NCBI RefSeq assembly: GCF_003855155.1
Contig: NZ_CP034073.1
Coordinates: 3,038,001 to 3,102,000 of the forward strand
Source of the DNA: Shewanella psychromarinicola
GTDB taxonomy: Bacteria; Pseudomonadota; Gammaproteobacteria; Enterobacterales; Shewanellaceae
Direction of reading: 5' to 3'
Length of the DNA: 64,000 bases
The notes beneath the pieces are model-generated. The model had not been told where the DNA came from. It was given only the letters and a program-made list of their open reading frames with translations, and did not search any database. Shown here one piece after another: positions 32,169 to 42,530 of the stretch. Numbering within the stretch: the first letter of the stretch is position 1; each line of letters opens with the position of its first letter. The position numbers and the translations under genes were made by a program.

Positions 32169-33686
32169 ATGCCTAAAACCATGACTTTTAGTGGCCGCTC
32201 TTTTGTGGGTCACTGGCAGAAAATCACTGTGTTACTTTTATTGATGGTAGCTGTGTGTTGGTTTTTTGCCGATACAGAAATCATTGCGCTCGAACCTTGG
32301 ACTGAGCTTGGGCGTATGATGCAAGGCTTTATTCATCCCGACTTTTTTGCGACAGAGTATTTGCTTGATGCTCTGTGGCAAACCATCAGTTTTGCGCTGC
32401 TTGGGATCACGATTGGGTTGCTATTGGGGTTTCCACTGGCATTGTGGTATCAACATCCTTTGATTGCGGCAATGTGTGCATTTATCCGTGCTATTCATGA
32501 GATATTTTGGGCGTTGATATTTTTACAAATATTTGGTCTTTCAGCCATTACCGGCATTTTAGCCATTGCGCTTCCTTATGCTGCTACGTTTGCCCGTGTG
32601 TTTGCTGATATTTTACAACAAGCGCCAATGCATACCTTATTTTCTCTGCCTAAGGGCACCGATAAACTGTCGGCATTTATATATGGTCGCTGGATGCACA
32701 TGTATCCGCAGATTGTCGATTATATCCGGTACCGTTTTGAATGTGCGCTTCGCAGTAGTGCGGTATTAGGTTTTATTGGCATGCCGACACTAGGCTTTTA
32801 TTTAGAATCGGCTTTTCGCCAAGGGCATTATCAGCAAGGCGGTGCGTTATTAATCTTATTTGTGCTATTGATTGGAAGTATACGTTTCTGGGCTAAGCCG
32901 TTTATGCTTTGGCTGTATTTACCGCTTGCGGTATATTTCTTACCCCCCATACCGGTTATCGACTCGCAACTTATTTGGCGTTTTATCAGTGTTGATGTTT
33001 TACCGCCTATGCTGCAAGGGCAAGCCTTCTTAAGCTGGTTTACACCTGATAACCTGTCGAAGGTATTTGACTGGAGTTATAACTTAATAAGCCAGCAAGT
33101 CATTCCTGGGATGATTGCTACCTTAGTACTGGCTTTTTGTGCCTTAGGGCTAACTCATATATTGACCATGATATTACTGCCTTTAAACACTCGATTAATG
33201 ATGCCCAAAGCGGTTATTCTGCTCATGCGTGCTGTGAATTTAATATTACGTTCGCTGCCAGAATATTTGTTGGCCTTTGTGTTTATGATGTTATTAGGAC
33301 CTTCGATGTTGCCAGCGATTATCGCGTTGGCATTGCATAATAGTGGCCTAATGGTCTTTTTAATGGCGCGCCAAGCTGACAAGGTTAGTGTGCCGCTCAC
33401 TTATCAGCCAAGGGTTGACCAATATAGTTATCTGGTTATTCCTACTATATACCCCCATTTTATGGGATTGTTGTTTTACCGTTTTGAAGTGATTATCCGT
33501 GAAACCGCTATTTTAGGTATGCTTGGCGTGATGACGTTAGGTTTTTATGTGGACAGTAATTTTTCTGAAATTCGCTTTAGTGGAGCCTTGTTATTATTGG
33601 TTTTCACTGCGGGGCTAAATGTCGTAGTGGATTATCTGGCGCGTAGATTATTGCGTTATCCTCAAAATCGTATACAGGCTTGCTAA
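32169..33686 (+). CDS. Fused double ABC permease
   Basis: 505 residues made of two PhnE-like permease units in one chain. The first has the EAA-like coupling loop in ADILQQAPMHTLFSLPKGTDKL and the segment SSAVLGFIGMPTLGFYLESAFRQG; the second repeats it as RETAILGMLGVMTLGFYVDSNFSE. About twelve membrane segments are expected. The fusion gives both halves of the membrane channel that usually come as a homodimer. No strong ribosome site precedes the ATG at 32169, and 75 bp separate it from the ATPase gene; it still belongs to the same operon. Confidence 0.88.
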   Translation: MPKTMTFSGRSFVGHWQKITVLLLLMVAVCWFFADTEIIALEPWTELGRMMQGFIHPDFFATEYLLDALWQTISFALLGITIGLLLGFPLALWYQHPLIAAMCAFIRAIHEIFWALIFLQIFGLSAITGILAIALPYAATFARVFADILQQAPMHTLFSLPKGTDKLSAFIYGRWMHMYPQIVDYIRYRFECALRSSAVLGFIGMPTLGFYLESAFRQGHYQQGGALLILFVLLIGSIRFWAKPFMLWLYLPLAVYFLPPIPVIDSQLIWRFISVDVLPPMLQGQAFLSWFTPDNLSKVFDWSYNLISQQVIPGMIATLVLAFCALGLTHILTMILLPLNTRLMMPKAVILLMRAVNLILRSLPEYLLAFVFMMLLGPSMLPAIIALALHNSGLMVFLMARQADKVSVPLTYQPRVDQYSYLVIPTIYPHFMGLLFYRFEVIIRETAILGMLGVMTLGFYVDSNFSEIRFSGALLLLVFTAGLNVVVDYLARRLLRYPQNRIQAC

Positions 33687-33833
33687 AATCATTCCATGAT
33701 GAAGCCGATTGGCTTGATGTTGTCATCGCTAACAACTGATGAATGTGCGAGTAAAGTAGCGAATGCTTAACTCGTTTACTCATTAGACGTGAGATGTCAT
33801 CTGCTTGTGCAAGTTATATCGACAATATGATGT

Positions 33834-34517
33834 TCAAAATTGGCTAATAATTTGATGGAGAATATTATTAGCAATGGTGACGGCAACGGCAATAAAAATA
33901 ACCCCTACAAGTAAATCAATAATGCTGTTGGCTGCAAGTAATTTCTGCTGTACCCGAGGTTTAGATAAAATGAGCGCTAATAAACTAAACCATGCTAATG
34001 ACAAGATAAATAATAATATTGTCGCGGCTACTTTTGTCGAGTCATTGACTTGCGGCGTAATCAATACTGAAAATAAGGTAATAAAAAAGATCAGCGCTTT
34101 AGGATTCAGTAGGTTGGTATATAGGCCGACTTTAAATCCTGTTAACGACGACATCAGAGTATTCTTCGCCATATTATGTTGAGTCGGAGATATGGATATG
34201 TCTGCAGTACGTCGTTTGCTGATGATACTGGTTAGGGCTGATTTGAGTGCTCCATACCCCATCCATGCTAAATAGCTACTACCGATCAGTTGTACTGCCA
34301 TAAAGGCAACATGGGATTGCTGGATCATCACACTTATGCCCATCAAAGATAGAAAGGTGTGAACTAAGATGGCGACGGCAATGCCTAGGGCGCAATAAAG
34401 CGCGGTTAAGCGTGTTTGCTGTGTGGCCATTTTGACGATAATGGCAAAATCAGGTCCGGGGCTCATTAATGCCACAATGTGAATAACCGCTAAACTTGCC
34501 AATAAAGTCATGTCCAT
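33834..34517 (-). CDS. LysE/RhtB-family exporter
   Basis: 227 residues, six predicted membrane segments. It has the LysE/RhtB start (LAVIHIVALMSPGPDFAIIVKMA) with the conserved SPGPD, and AVQLIGSSYLAWMGYGALKSA in the middle. These proteins export amino acids or homoserine lactones; the substrate is unknown. Single gene, convergent to the ABC transporter operon. Confidence 0.9.
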   Translation of the reverse strand: MDMTLLASLAVIHIVALMSPGPDFAIIVKMATQQTRLTALYCALGIAVAILVHTFLSLMGISVMIQQSHVAFMAVQLIGSSYLAWMGYGALKSALTSIISKRRTADISISPTQHNMAKNTLMSSLTGFKVGLYTNLLNPKALIFFITLFSVLITPQVNDSTKVAATILLFILSLAWFSLLALILSKPRVQQKLLAANSIIDLLVGVIFIAVAVTIANNILHQIISQF

Positions 34518-34864
34518 ATTTATTCCGTTTGTTGTTAATTAACCTTAGCTCGGGACAATAATTGGTAATCAAACAACTTGTTGTCCTGCTATTTGTGTGA
34601 CATTGACTTGAAATCGTTCCGCGATTGACTTGCAGTAGGCCTTATTAGTAAAACAAATGACAAGTTTGATAGAGTGGACTTGAGATAAATTCGCTTTTGC
34701 TGATTTATCTCATGTCCCATCTATTATCTCGAACTGAGGTTAACTAAAACAGGCGACACTAGTCGTTATATCAATGTAAGTTGATGATAATGGCATATTT
34801 ATGCTGAAAAAAGATAATAAAAAAGCGCTAAATTAGCGCTTTTTTATATAACGAAAGCTATGCG
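34518..34864. other. Intergenic region with bidirectional terminator
   Basis: At 34818-34846 the stem AAAAAAGCGCTAA / TTAGCGCTTTTTT follows the symporter gene on the minus strand. The rest carries the LysE-family gene promoter and shows nothing else. Confidence 0.75.
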
Positions 34865-36166
34865 TTAATTTTTGTCATTAAGCACTTGCTCTTCAAACTT
34901 TTTACCTGCTTGTGAATTATTGAATATTTCTTCGTTAAATTCACCCTCAGATTTAGCAATGATGACGGTAGCCACAGCATCACCCGTTACATTCACCGCA
35001 GTGCGGATCATGTCTAGCATTCTGTCGACACCAATAATCAAGGCAATACCTTCAACCGGCAAACCTACTTGGTTTAATACCAATGCCAGCATAATAAGGC
35101 CTACACCAGGCACACCCGCCGTACCGATAGAGGCCAGTGTAGCCGTGAGCACGACCGTGGCATAATCCATGATGCTAAGGTCAATACCATATACTTGGGC
35201 AATAAATACCGTTGCAACACCTTGCATAATGGCGGTGCCATCCATGTTGAGTGTGGCACCTAGTGGCAGCGTAAAAGAGGCAATTTTATTGTCGACACCC
35301 ATTCGGTGTTCGGCGGTTTCAATGGTAACGGGTAATGTTGCATTAGAACTTGCAGTACTAAATGCAAACAGTTGCACATTGCGAATTTTACGCAAAAACA
35401 TTAACGGACTGAGGCCTGAAAATAGTTTTAGTAGAGTAGGGTAAACAACAAGCCCTTGTATAAATAGCACTGCTACCACTAAGAAGAAGTATTTGACTAC
35501 GCTGCCGAAGGTTTCTAATCCTAGGGTTAAACTCAGTTTGGCCATTAATGCGAAAACACCATAAGGCGCCAATTGCATAATTAATGTCACGACTCGCATG
35601 ATCACATCATTTAAATCGTTAAAAAATGATGCAACACGAGAGCCTTTATCACCGATATGCGCGATAGCAAATCCAAAAATTACCGCAAAGATGATGATCT
35701 GCAGCATATTGCCTTCGCTCATGGCTCGCATTGGGTTTGTGGGGACGATATTAATCAGTACCTCAGACAAACTAGGTGCATCTTTAACCGTAAATTCTAG
35801 CGCATTATTTGCCAGACTTGCATTACCAGGGTGAATAATTACCGCGGCTAAAATCGCGATGGAGAGCGCGATTGCTGTGGTGAATAAATAAAAGGCAATG
35901 GTTTTGCCCCCTAAGCGACCTAATTTAGAGGGATCACTTAACGAACTTGTTCCACACACTAGTGAAACGAACACTAATGGAACAACGAGCATTTTTAAAC
36001 TCGAAATAAAGATCGTGCCGATCACATGTAAAAAACCATTAGTAATGTATTCTTCAATGAATTGACTATCTGGAAACACATTCCTCAACAACAGGCCTAA
36101 AATAATGCCTGCAGCCATACCTATTAAAATTTTGCTCGTGAGCCCGAGCTTAAGTTGTTTACTCAC
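34865..36166 (-). CDS. Dicarboxylate/amino acid:cation symporter (DAACS family)
   Basis: 433 residues with the glutamate/dicarboxylate carrier fold. The NMDGT motif (TLNMDGTAIMQGVATVFIAQ), the second hairpin GTAGVPGVGLIMLALVLNQVGLP and DRMLDMIRTAVNVTGD are intact. It imports glutamate, aspartate or C4-dicarboxylates with Na+ or H+. The exact substrate is not fixed by these motifs. Single gene with its own terminator, divergent from the lipoprotein gene. Confidence 0.92.
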   Translation of the reverse strand: MSKQLKLGLTSKILIGMAAGIILGLLLRNVFPDSQFIEEYITNGFLHVIGTIFISSLKMLVVPLVFVSLVCGTSSLSDPSKLGRLGGKTIAFYLFTTAIALSIAILAAVIIHPGNASLANNALEFTVKDAPSLSEVLINIVPTNPMRAMSEGNMLQIIIFAVIFGFAIAHIGDKGSRVASFFNDLNDVIMRVVTLIMQLAPYGVFALMAKLSLTLGLETFGSVVKYFFLVVAVLFIQGLVVYPTLLKLFSGLSPLMFLRKIRNVQLFAFSTASSNATLPVTIETAEHRMGVDNKIASFTLPLGATLNMDGTAIMQGVATVFIAQVYGIDLSIMDYATVVLTATLASIGTAGVPGVGLIMLALVLNQVGLPVEGIALIIGVDRMLDMIRTAVNVTGDAVATVIIAKSEGEFNEEIFNNSQAGKKFEEQVLNDKN

Positions 36167-36390
36167 AGAGTGTTCCTTCTAATCATATTATTTTATGCCT
36201 TTATTTAATGCGCTAAAGACTAGCAGGAATTGATAACTTAGGAAATGGTCTTAAAGTGAAAGTTTTAGCGGATAAGTAGCGAAGAAAATAGTAGAGTTAT
36301 GCTAAGGTTACACGATGTCTGCGTATTGTTAATCTATAACAAACTATAATAATTCTTAAGTTTTACCTTAATGTAACAGGGAGCCTGACA

Positions 36391-38958
36391 ATGAAGTCAG
36401 CATATAAAGTTTATTTAGCACTTTTATGTACATTTTTTATCGTCGCATGTGGCGGTGGTGGCGGTATAACCGATGATGGAACCGGAGATGGGACCACTCC
36501 TGATCCGACTATATCTATTGCGTTAAGTATCGACAATGATCAAATTTCAGTTGCTGAACCTGCGGTTATTACCGCAATAGTGAAAGACTCAACGGGTGCA
36601 GCTATTAGCACTTTAGTTTCTTTTTCATTAAATAATGCTGAATACGGCACCTTTTCTCCCGGTACGGGTGAAGTTGCAACTAATGCTGATGGTGTTGCTA
36701 CTGTACAGTTAAATTCTGCGGCAATAAACTCTGGCGCAACCATTAGTGCGACCATTACATCTGGCGAGACTAATTCGCTTAACGTGACTATGGCCGGTGA
36801 CGGTGGCGTAGCAGGTGGTGGTGCCCAAGTCTCATTGGTACTAACCGATGAAGACGGTAACGCAATACAATCGATTAACACATTATCACCAGGCAAATTA
36901 ACGGCGACCGTTAGTGGGCTTTCTAAGGCGGTAATTGTGACCTTTGATAGCCCGATAGGTGATTTACCGGTTAAAACGGCCGTCACCAATGCACAAGGCA
37001 AAGCGACAGTCGATATCTATGCAGGCAGTTCTTTAGGCGCTGGAGAAGCCACGGCATCGCTCTCGACTAATGAAATCGGTTCAACAATTGTTGTCGTTGG
37101 TGCGACCGATGTTGTCATGGGCAGTGGCACACCTTTTGTTCAAGGTGTGGCGGCGGTTAGTGCAACAGATCTTTCTGCGGGTGGGACTGCAACGATTTCA
37201 GTGCTGATTCAAGATGATCAAGGCAATCCTTTTACCCAACCTGTTGATGTGAACTTCTCTTCAACATGTGCGACAAAAAGTCCAGCGCAAGCCGTGATTA
37301 GCTCGCCAGTTTCATCAAGCAATGGGGTTGCAACCTCAACGTATCGTGCTCAAGGTTGTGTTGGTGAAGATCAAATCAATGTAACAGCCAATGCGGGTGG
37401 AATAAGTTTATCTGCTGCAGGGACTATTAATGTACTGCAGGCTGATGTCGGTAGTATTGTGTTTGTATCAGCCGCTCCTCAAAACATTAGTATTTTAGGC
37501 ACTGGAGGTGATGAATCATCAGTGGTTAAATTTAAAGTGCTCGATAAAAATAGCAATGTGGTTACCAACCAAAATGTGATTTTTAAACTCAACACTACTA
37601 TTGGTGGCGTCAAAATTGATCCATTGCAAGCCACAACCGATAACAGCGGTGTGGTACAAACTGTCGTCACTACCGGTACTGTTGCAACATCACTGCGTGT
37701 TACCGCGACGGTAGATAATGGCTCAATCCCTGCTATTTCTAGCCAATCAAGTCAGTTGATTATATCAACGGGTATTCCTGACCAAGACAGTTTTTCGTTA
37801 TCGGCTGAAGTACTTAATGCTGAAGGTTGGGATCTAGACGGGACGGTTGTCAAGGTTACTGCTCGGATGGCCGATGCGTTTAACAACCCTGTACCCGATG
37901 GGACGACAGTATCTTTTACCACTGAAGGTGGCTCTATTGAAGATGCATGTCAAACAGTAAAAGGTGCGTGTTCGGTCTCTTGGACAAGTCAGCTTCCTCG
38001 ACCTGAAGGCTTTGTACTTTTTAATGGATTAGGCCAACAAAATAACGATCCCCAAGCTAATTTAAAATGTTACAACCTAAGTGATGGTTCTGAAGACAAT
38101 GCTTGTGCTAATGCGAACATCGTTTATGGCAATTTTTATGGCCAAAAATACGGTGGTCGAGCGACTATTACGGCAACCGCGATTGGTGAAGAGTCCTTCC
38201 CCGACTTAAATGGTAATGGCCGTTTTGATCCTTCGTATGAAGCTGAAAGAGAAGAGTTTTTGAAACAGGTAGATGTTACAGGTCAGCGCTTTGATTTAGA
38301 CGATGCCTTTAATGATTATAATGAAGATACTGTCTTTAATCCTGATCCTAAAGATCCTTCATTAACAGGTTTAGATGGTGGTGATTTAGAAGAATTGATT
38401 GATTTCAATACCAATGGTCAGTTTGATACAGCAGATAAACACTACAATGGTGTGCTGTGTGCTAAAGAACTCGCTTCATACAATAAAAATGATCCAAGTG
38501 CAGTAAATACAGCATCTGATATTGAAATGTACTGTGCAGATGGAATCACAGATGCTAAGTCACTATTTGTACGCCGTAGTATAGTCATGGTGATGTCTGG
38601 AAGTGCTGCTTTTGCAACTCGACCTTCAGGTATCGATATTGTAGACAGTACTGGAACTCATACTGGCGGTAGTATCACTATCGAGGGTAAAGGTTCTGCT
38701 ACGGCAATGTTCACGATTTCTGATTTACATAATCAGCAAATGCCCGCGGGTTCGATTGTGAGATTCAAGACCTCTGCCGGTTCTGTTGTCAGCACCAGCG
38801 AATTTACTTGGCCAAGTTCTAACTACAATGGTGGACGTCAGTTCAGCACAACGCTAAAAGGTGAAGATGAACCTAATACAGGGGTCTTTATTGTTGAAGT
38901 GGAATCACCAAATGGTTTAATCACCCAAGTGGTATCAATCGGTGTGACCATTCTATAA
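36391..38958 (+). CDS. Large lipoprotein with bacterial Ig-like (Big_1-type) repeats
   Basis: 855 residues. The signal peptide ends in a lipobox (FIVAC, Cys20) followed by a glycine run and an Asp/Gly/Thr-rich linker. At least four Ig-like repeats follow, recognisable by ATVQL, GKATVDIYAG, GVATSTYRAQG and GVVQTVVTTG strands with the ADGVA/AQGKA turn typical of invasin-type domains. A later part has Asp-rich stretches (DLNGNGRFDP, DFNTNGQFDTAD) like calcium-binding dockerin/EF-hand loops, and six or more cysteines. It should be anchored in the outer membrane and may act in adhesion. No partner genes are adjacent. The role is inference. Confidence 0.8.
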   Translation: MKSAYKVYLALLCTFFIVACGGGGGITDDGTGDGTTPDPTISIALSIDNDQISVAEPAVITAIVKDSTGAAISTLVSFSLNNAEYGTFSPGTGEVATNADGVATVQLNSAAINSGATISATITSGETNSLNVTMAGDGGVAGGGAQVSLVLTDEDGNAIQSINTLSPGKLTATVSGLSKAVIVTFDSPIGDLPVKTAVTNAQGKATVDIYAGSSLGAGEATASLSTNEIGSTIVVVGATDVVMGSGTPFVQGVAAVSATDLSAGGTATISVLIQDDQGNPFTQPVDVNFSSTCATKSPAQAVISSPVSSSNGVATSTYRAQGCVGEDQINVTANAGGISLSAAGTINVLQADVGSIVFVSAAPQNISILGTGGDESSVVKFKVLDKNSNVVTNQNVIFKLNTTIGGVKIDPLQATTDNSGVVQTVVTTGTVATSLRVTATVDNGSIPAISSQSSQLIISTGIPDQDSFSLSAEVLNAEGWDLDGTVVKVTARMADAFNNPVPDGTTVSFTTEGGSIEDACQTVKGACSVSWTSQLPRPEGFVLFNGLGQQNNDPQANLKCYNLSDGSEDNACANANIVYGNFYGQKYGGRATITATAIGEESFPDLNGNGRFDPSYEAEREEFLKQVDVTGQRFDLDDAFNDYNEDTVFNPDPKDPSLTGLDGGDLEELIDFNTNGQFDTADKHYNGVLCAKELASYNKNDPSAVNTASDIEMYCADGITDAKSLFVRRSIVMVMSGSAAFATRPSGIDIVDSTGTHTGGSITIEGKGSATAMFTISDLHNQQMPAGSIVRFKTSAGSVVSTSEFTWPSSNYNGGRQFSTTLKGEDEPNTGVFIVEVESPNGLITQVVSIGVTIL

Positions 38959-39002
38959 TCGATTGATAGTGACTCTAACCATTGCGTTAGGGAACACCCA
39001 TT

Positions 39003-39030
39003 AAAAAAGGCGCTTAAAGCGCCTTTTTTG
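39003..39030. terminator. Bidirectional terminator between the lipoprotein gene and trpA
   Basis: AAAAAAGGCGC-TTAAA-GCGCCTTTTTT serves both convergent transcripts. Confidence 0.92.
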
Positions 39031-39061
39031 TTTTTGTTGATAATACCAATTATAAATACTT

Positions 39062-39865
39062 CTAGGTTGCCGCTTTCATTGCAACGGTAAATTCAGCCAT
39101 TTTTGCTAGTAATGTGACTTCATCGTGTTGATGAGCGGCAATAATTTTAACCACCGCAGAACCTGAAATTGCCCCCGCGGCGCCAGCCTTGATGGCGGCG
39201 CGCACTTGTTCTGGTTCGGCAATACCAAACCCTAATAGTGGCGGTGGGGCATTAAACTCGACGAGTTGTGTGAGAATATTTTCAATTGGCTCACCGGCTT
39301 TTGACTCAGTACCCGTGACGCCGGCACGTGATAATAGGTAGGTATAACCTTCACCTTGTTCACTGACCAGTTTTAGGGTGTCAGAGTCAGCATTTGGCGG
39401 AGCGATAAAGATTGGTGCAATAGCATGTGCTTTTGCGGCTTGACTAAAGGGTTCAGATTCTTCAACTGGCACGTCGGCAATTAACACTGAATCCACACCG
39501 GCAGCTTGTGCTTTGGCATAAAATGCATCGATACCATTGGCAAAAACTAAGTTGGCATACAACAATAATCCGATAGGCAGATCTGGGTATTGCGCCCGTA
39601 CTTTGGTGATGATGTCAAAACAATCACTTTGTTTAGTGCCTGCAGCCAATGAGCGTAAATTTGCGCCTTGTATGACGGGGCCATCGGCTAATGGATCTGA
39701 AAAAGGAAAGCCTAATTCAAGCGCATCAGCGCCATTATCAACTAAGGTCTGGATAATTTTCAACGATAATTCAGGGCTCGGATCGCCAATGGTGACAAAA
39801 GGAACAAACGCGCCTCTGTGTTGTTTTTTTAGTGCAGCAAATGTTGCTTGATAACGGTTACTCAT
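39062..39865 (-). CDS. trpA: Tryptophan synthase alpha chain
   Basis: 267 residues. It cleaves indole-3-glycerol phosphate to indole and glyceraldehyde 3-phosphate and works with TrpB. Recognisable parts are [34 protein letters not shown] with the catalytic Glu (in [10 protein letters not shown]) and Asp (in [10 protein letters not shown]), and the phosphate-binding [10 protein letters not shown] and [11 protein letters not shown]. It is the last gene of the trp operon and overlaps the trpB end by 8 bp. Confidence 0.97.
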   Translation of the reverse strand: MSNRYQATFAALKKQHRGAFVPFVTIGDPSPELSLKIIQTLVDNGADALELGFPFSDPLADGPVIQGANLRSLAAGTKQSDCFDIITKVRAQYPDLPIGLLLYANLVFANGIDAFYAKAQAAGVDSVLIADVPVEESEPFSQAAKAHAIAPIFIAPPNADSDTLKLVSEQGEGYTYLLSRAGVTGTESKAGEPIENILTQLVEFNAPPPLLGFGIAEPEQVRAAIKAGAAGAISGSAVVKIIAAHQHDEVTLLAKMAEFTVAMKAAT

Positions 39866-41069
39866 TGCCGCTCTCCTGTTGTTTTTGTTTGGCCTCTAAA
39901 ATATCTGCCACAGTGAATATATCCTTGTCGCCACGCCCAGATAGATTAACCACTAAAATCGTTTCTTTAGTGGCTTCTTCGGCCATGCGTACCGCATAGG
40001 CAAGAGCGTGGGCAGATTCTAATGCGGGGATAATCCCTTCGCATCGCGCGAGTTTTTGGAACATATCCAGTGCTTCATCATCAGTTGCTGATTCATAGCG
40101 TGCACGACCAATGGCATTCAAATGTGCATGTTGTGGACCAACCGATGGGAAATCAAGCCCAGCAGAAACAGAATAAGACTCTTCAACTTGACCGTCGCTG
40201 TTTTGCATTAAGGGTGACTTCATCCCAAAGAAAATACCGGTTTTACCGTGTTTAAGCGGCGCGCCGTGCATAGCGGTATCGAGACCTTTACCAGCGGGTT
40301 CCACACCAATCAATTCTACTGACGGTTCATCAATAAAATCGGCAAACATGCCAATAGCATTTGAACCGCCGCCGACGCAAGCAATAACGGCATCGGGTAA
40401 GCGTCCTTCCTTTTCAAGAATTTGTTTTTTAGTTTCTTCACCGATCATACGTTGGAATTCTCGCACAATTGTCGGGAATGGATGCGGCCCGGCTGCAGTA
40501 CCCAGCAAGTAATGCGCTTTATCATAGCTGCCTGACCAATCGCGCATGGCTTCGTTGCAAGCATCTTTTAGGGTTGATGAACCTGAGGTAACCGGAATAA
40601 CTTCAGCGCCCATTAATTTCATCCGAAATACATTCGGCGATTGACGTTCAATGTCCTTGGCGCCCATATAGACTCTACATTTTAAGCCTAAAAGGGCACA
40701 GGCTAGGGCAGTGGCTACGCCGTGTTGTCCTGCGCCTGTTTCAGCGATGATTTCTTTTTTGCCCATACGCTTAGCTAACAGCGCTTGACCCAATACCTGG
40801 TTGGTTTTATGGGCGCCACCGTGAAGCAAATCCTCACGCTTCAGGTAAATTTTCACCAAAGGGTTCGGACTTAAATTACGGGTAAGTGTTAGCGCCGTTG
40901 GGCGTCCGGCATAGTTTTTTAACAAGTCGGTAAATTCAGCGATAAAGCTTTCATCTTGTTGCGCATCGATAAAGGCTGTTTCAAGTTGTTTTAATGCAGG
41001 GACTAAAATTTGTGGTACGTACATACCGCCATATTCGCCGAAATAAGGGTTAAGCTTGAGCTTGGTCAT
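39858..41069 (-). CDS. trpB: Tryptophan synthase beta chain
   Basis: From the ATG at 41069 the protein has 403 residues ([19 protein letters not shown]), matching known TrpB starts; an earlier in-frame start at 41105 is less likely. The PLP lysine lies in [18 protein letters not shown], the catalytic Glu region in [14 protein letters not shown], and the phosphate loop in [12 protein letters not shown]. It condenses indole with serine to form tryptophan. GGGAA lies 8 nt before the chosen start. Confidence 0.96.
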   Translation of the reverse strand: MTKLKLNPYFGEYGGMYVPQILVPALKQLETAFIDAQQDESFIAEFTDLLKNYAGRPTALTLTRNLSPNPLVKIYLKREDLLHGGAHKTNQVLGQALLAKRMGKKEIIAETGAGQHGVATALACALLGLKCRVYMGAKDIERQSPNVFRMKLMGAEVIPVTSGSSTLKDACNEAMRDWSGSYDKAHYLLGTAAGPHPFPTIVREFQRMIGEETKKQILEKEGRLPDAVIACVGGGSNAIGMFADFIDEPSVELIGVEPAGKGLDTAMHGAPLKHGKTGIFFGMKSPLMQNSDGQVEESYSVSAGLDFPSVGPQHAHLNAIGRARYESATDDEALDMFQKLARCEGIIPALESAHALAYAVRMAEEATKETILVVNLSGRGDKDIFTVADILEAKQKQQESGNE

Positions 41070-41126
41070 AAAATTTCCCAATGAATCATAGTGTAATAAT
41101 GTCAATAAATTGTTCGCAACTGCTCG

Positions 41127-42530
41127 CTAATTAAGGCGTAATTGTGCAAAGGCGGCAATCAGTTGTTGGTGGTCTTTATGGCCAGGGCTAGATTCTACTC
41201 CTGAATTTAGGTCGACCCCATAAAATCCTTGCTGGCTGGCGAGATAAACATTGTTTGGGGTTAATCCTCCCGCCAACATCGCCTGTTGTTTATCTATGAT
41301 GCAGGTTTGCCAATTGAATGTTTGACCTGTACCGCCAAATTGTTGTGCTGACTTGCTGTCGTATAAATAACGATCGGCGCCAGCAGGCTTTGCACTCATC
41401 TCGCCGGTGTTACTGTCAATAGAGACCGCTTTCCAAATTTGAGTATTCAGTTGCTGATGATTAAGTAATGCTCTTAGCTCGTTGATTTCAAGTTCTGTTT
41501 CATTGCCGTGCAATTGCACCGCATAAAGATTAAGCGTTTGAGCTAACAAGGCGATATCGGCAATGGGATGATTAACAAATACACCCACCATATTTAATCC
41601 AATATTACGCTGTTGCATTTGTTCTACTAAATCATTGGCTTGAGCCGGGGTAACCGCTCTTGGTGATTTGGGATGAAAAATTAATCCACCCAATACTGCA
41701 CCAGCTTTGGCTGCTGCTTTAATATCGTCAATTTGGGTCAAACCGCAGACTTTATTGTGACCAAAAATAAGCTGTCTGCAAGCTAAATCAATATCGTCTT
41801 GCGCCATAATTGAACTACCAACAAGGTAGCCGTCAACCAAGGGATTTAGGCGGCGGACTTGTTGGTGGTTGTAAATACCTGATTCGCTAATCACCACTCT
41901 GTCGGCAGGGATCTGCGGAGCTAATAATTCGGTGGTTGCAAGATCAGTGCTTAAGTCGCGTAAATTACGGTTGTTAATACCAATGATCGGTGCATTTAGA
42001 TCAATGGCTCTAACCAATTCAGCTTGGTTACTCACTTCGGTTAAGGTATCTAATTGATACTTTGCCGCTTCGTTAGCTAATAAACGATATTGTTCATCAT
42101 CAAGCACTGACAGCATGAGTAAAATGGCATCAGCACCTTGGTGGGCAGCCAATTTTACTTGATAAGGGTCGACAAAGAAGTCTTTACAGATAATCGGCTG
42201 AGTCACTCTGGCGCGGACTTTGGGAATGTAGTCCATGTCACCTTGGAAAAACTGTTCATCGGTGAGCACTGAGATGCCAGCGGCGTAGTGAGTATAAATA
42301 TCTGCGATGGCTTCAACATCAAAGTCTTGACGGATCAGTCCTTTTGAGGGGCTGGCCTTTTTACATTCAAAAATGAACTGAGCATTAGGCGCTTTGAGGG
42401 CGTCATATAAGCTACGGTCAGATATTTTAGGCTGTAAACTGGCTTCTGGGAAACGCAGTTTAAGCGCGGCGATATGCGCCACTTTAGTTTCAATGATGCG
42501 GGTTAACACATTACTTTCTGGCTTACTCAT
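41127..42530 (-). CDS. trpCF: Bifunctional indole-3-glycerol phosphate synthase / phosphoribosylanthranilate isomerase
   Basis: 467 residues, a fusion as in E. coli TrpC. The IGPS half (1-255) has FECKKASPSKGLIRQDFD, CKDFFVDPYQVK and ISESGIYNHQQV; the PRAI half (about 256-467) starts KVCGLTQIDDIKAAAKAGA and ends with LNSGVESSPGHKDHQQL. It performs the two steps between PR-anthranilate and indole-glycerol phosphate. It overlaps trpD by 8 bp. Confidence 0.96.
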   Translation of the reverse strand: MSKPESNVLTRIIETKVAHIAALKLRFPEASLQPKISDRSLYDALKAPNAQFIFECKKASPSKGLIRQDFDVEAIADIYTHYAAGISVLTDEQFFQGDMDYIPKVRARVTQPIICKDFFVDPYQVKLAAHQGADAILLMLSVLDDEQYRLLANEAAKYQLDTLTEVSNQAELVRAIDLNAPIIGINNRNLRDLSTDLATTELLAPQIPADRVVISESGIYNHQQVRRLNPLVDGYLVGSSIMAQDDIDLACRQLIFGHNKVCGLTQIDDIKAAAKAGAVLGGLIFHPKSPRAVTPAQANDLVEQMQQRNIGLNMVGVFVNHPIADIALLAQTLNLYAVQLHGNETELEINELRALLNHQQLNTQIWKAVSIDSNTGEMSAKPAGADRYLYDSKSAQQFGGTGQTFNWQTCIIDKQQAMLAGGLTPNNVYLASQQGFYGVDLNSGVESSPGHKDHQQLIAAFAQLRLN

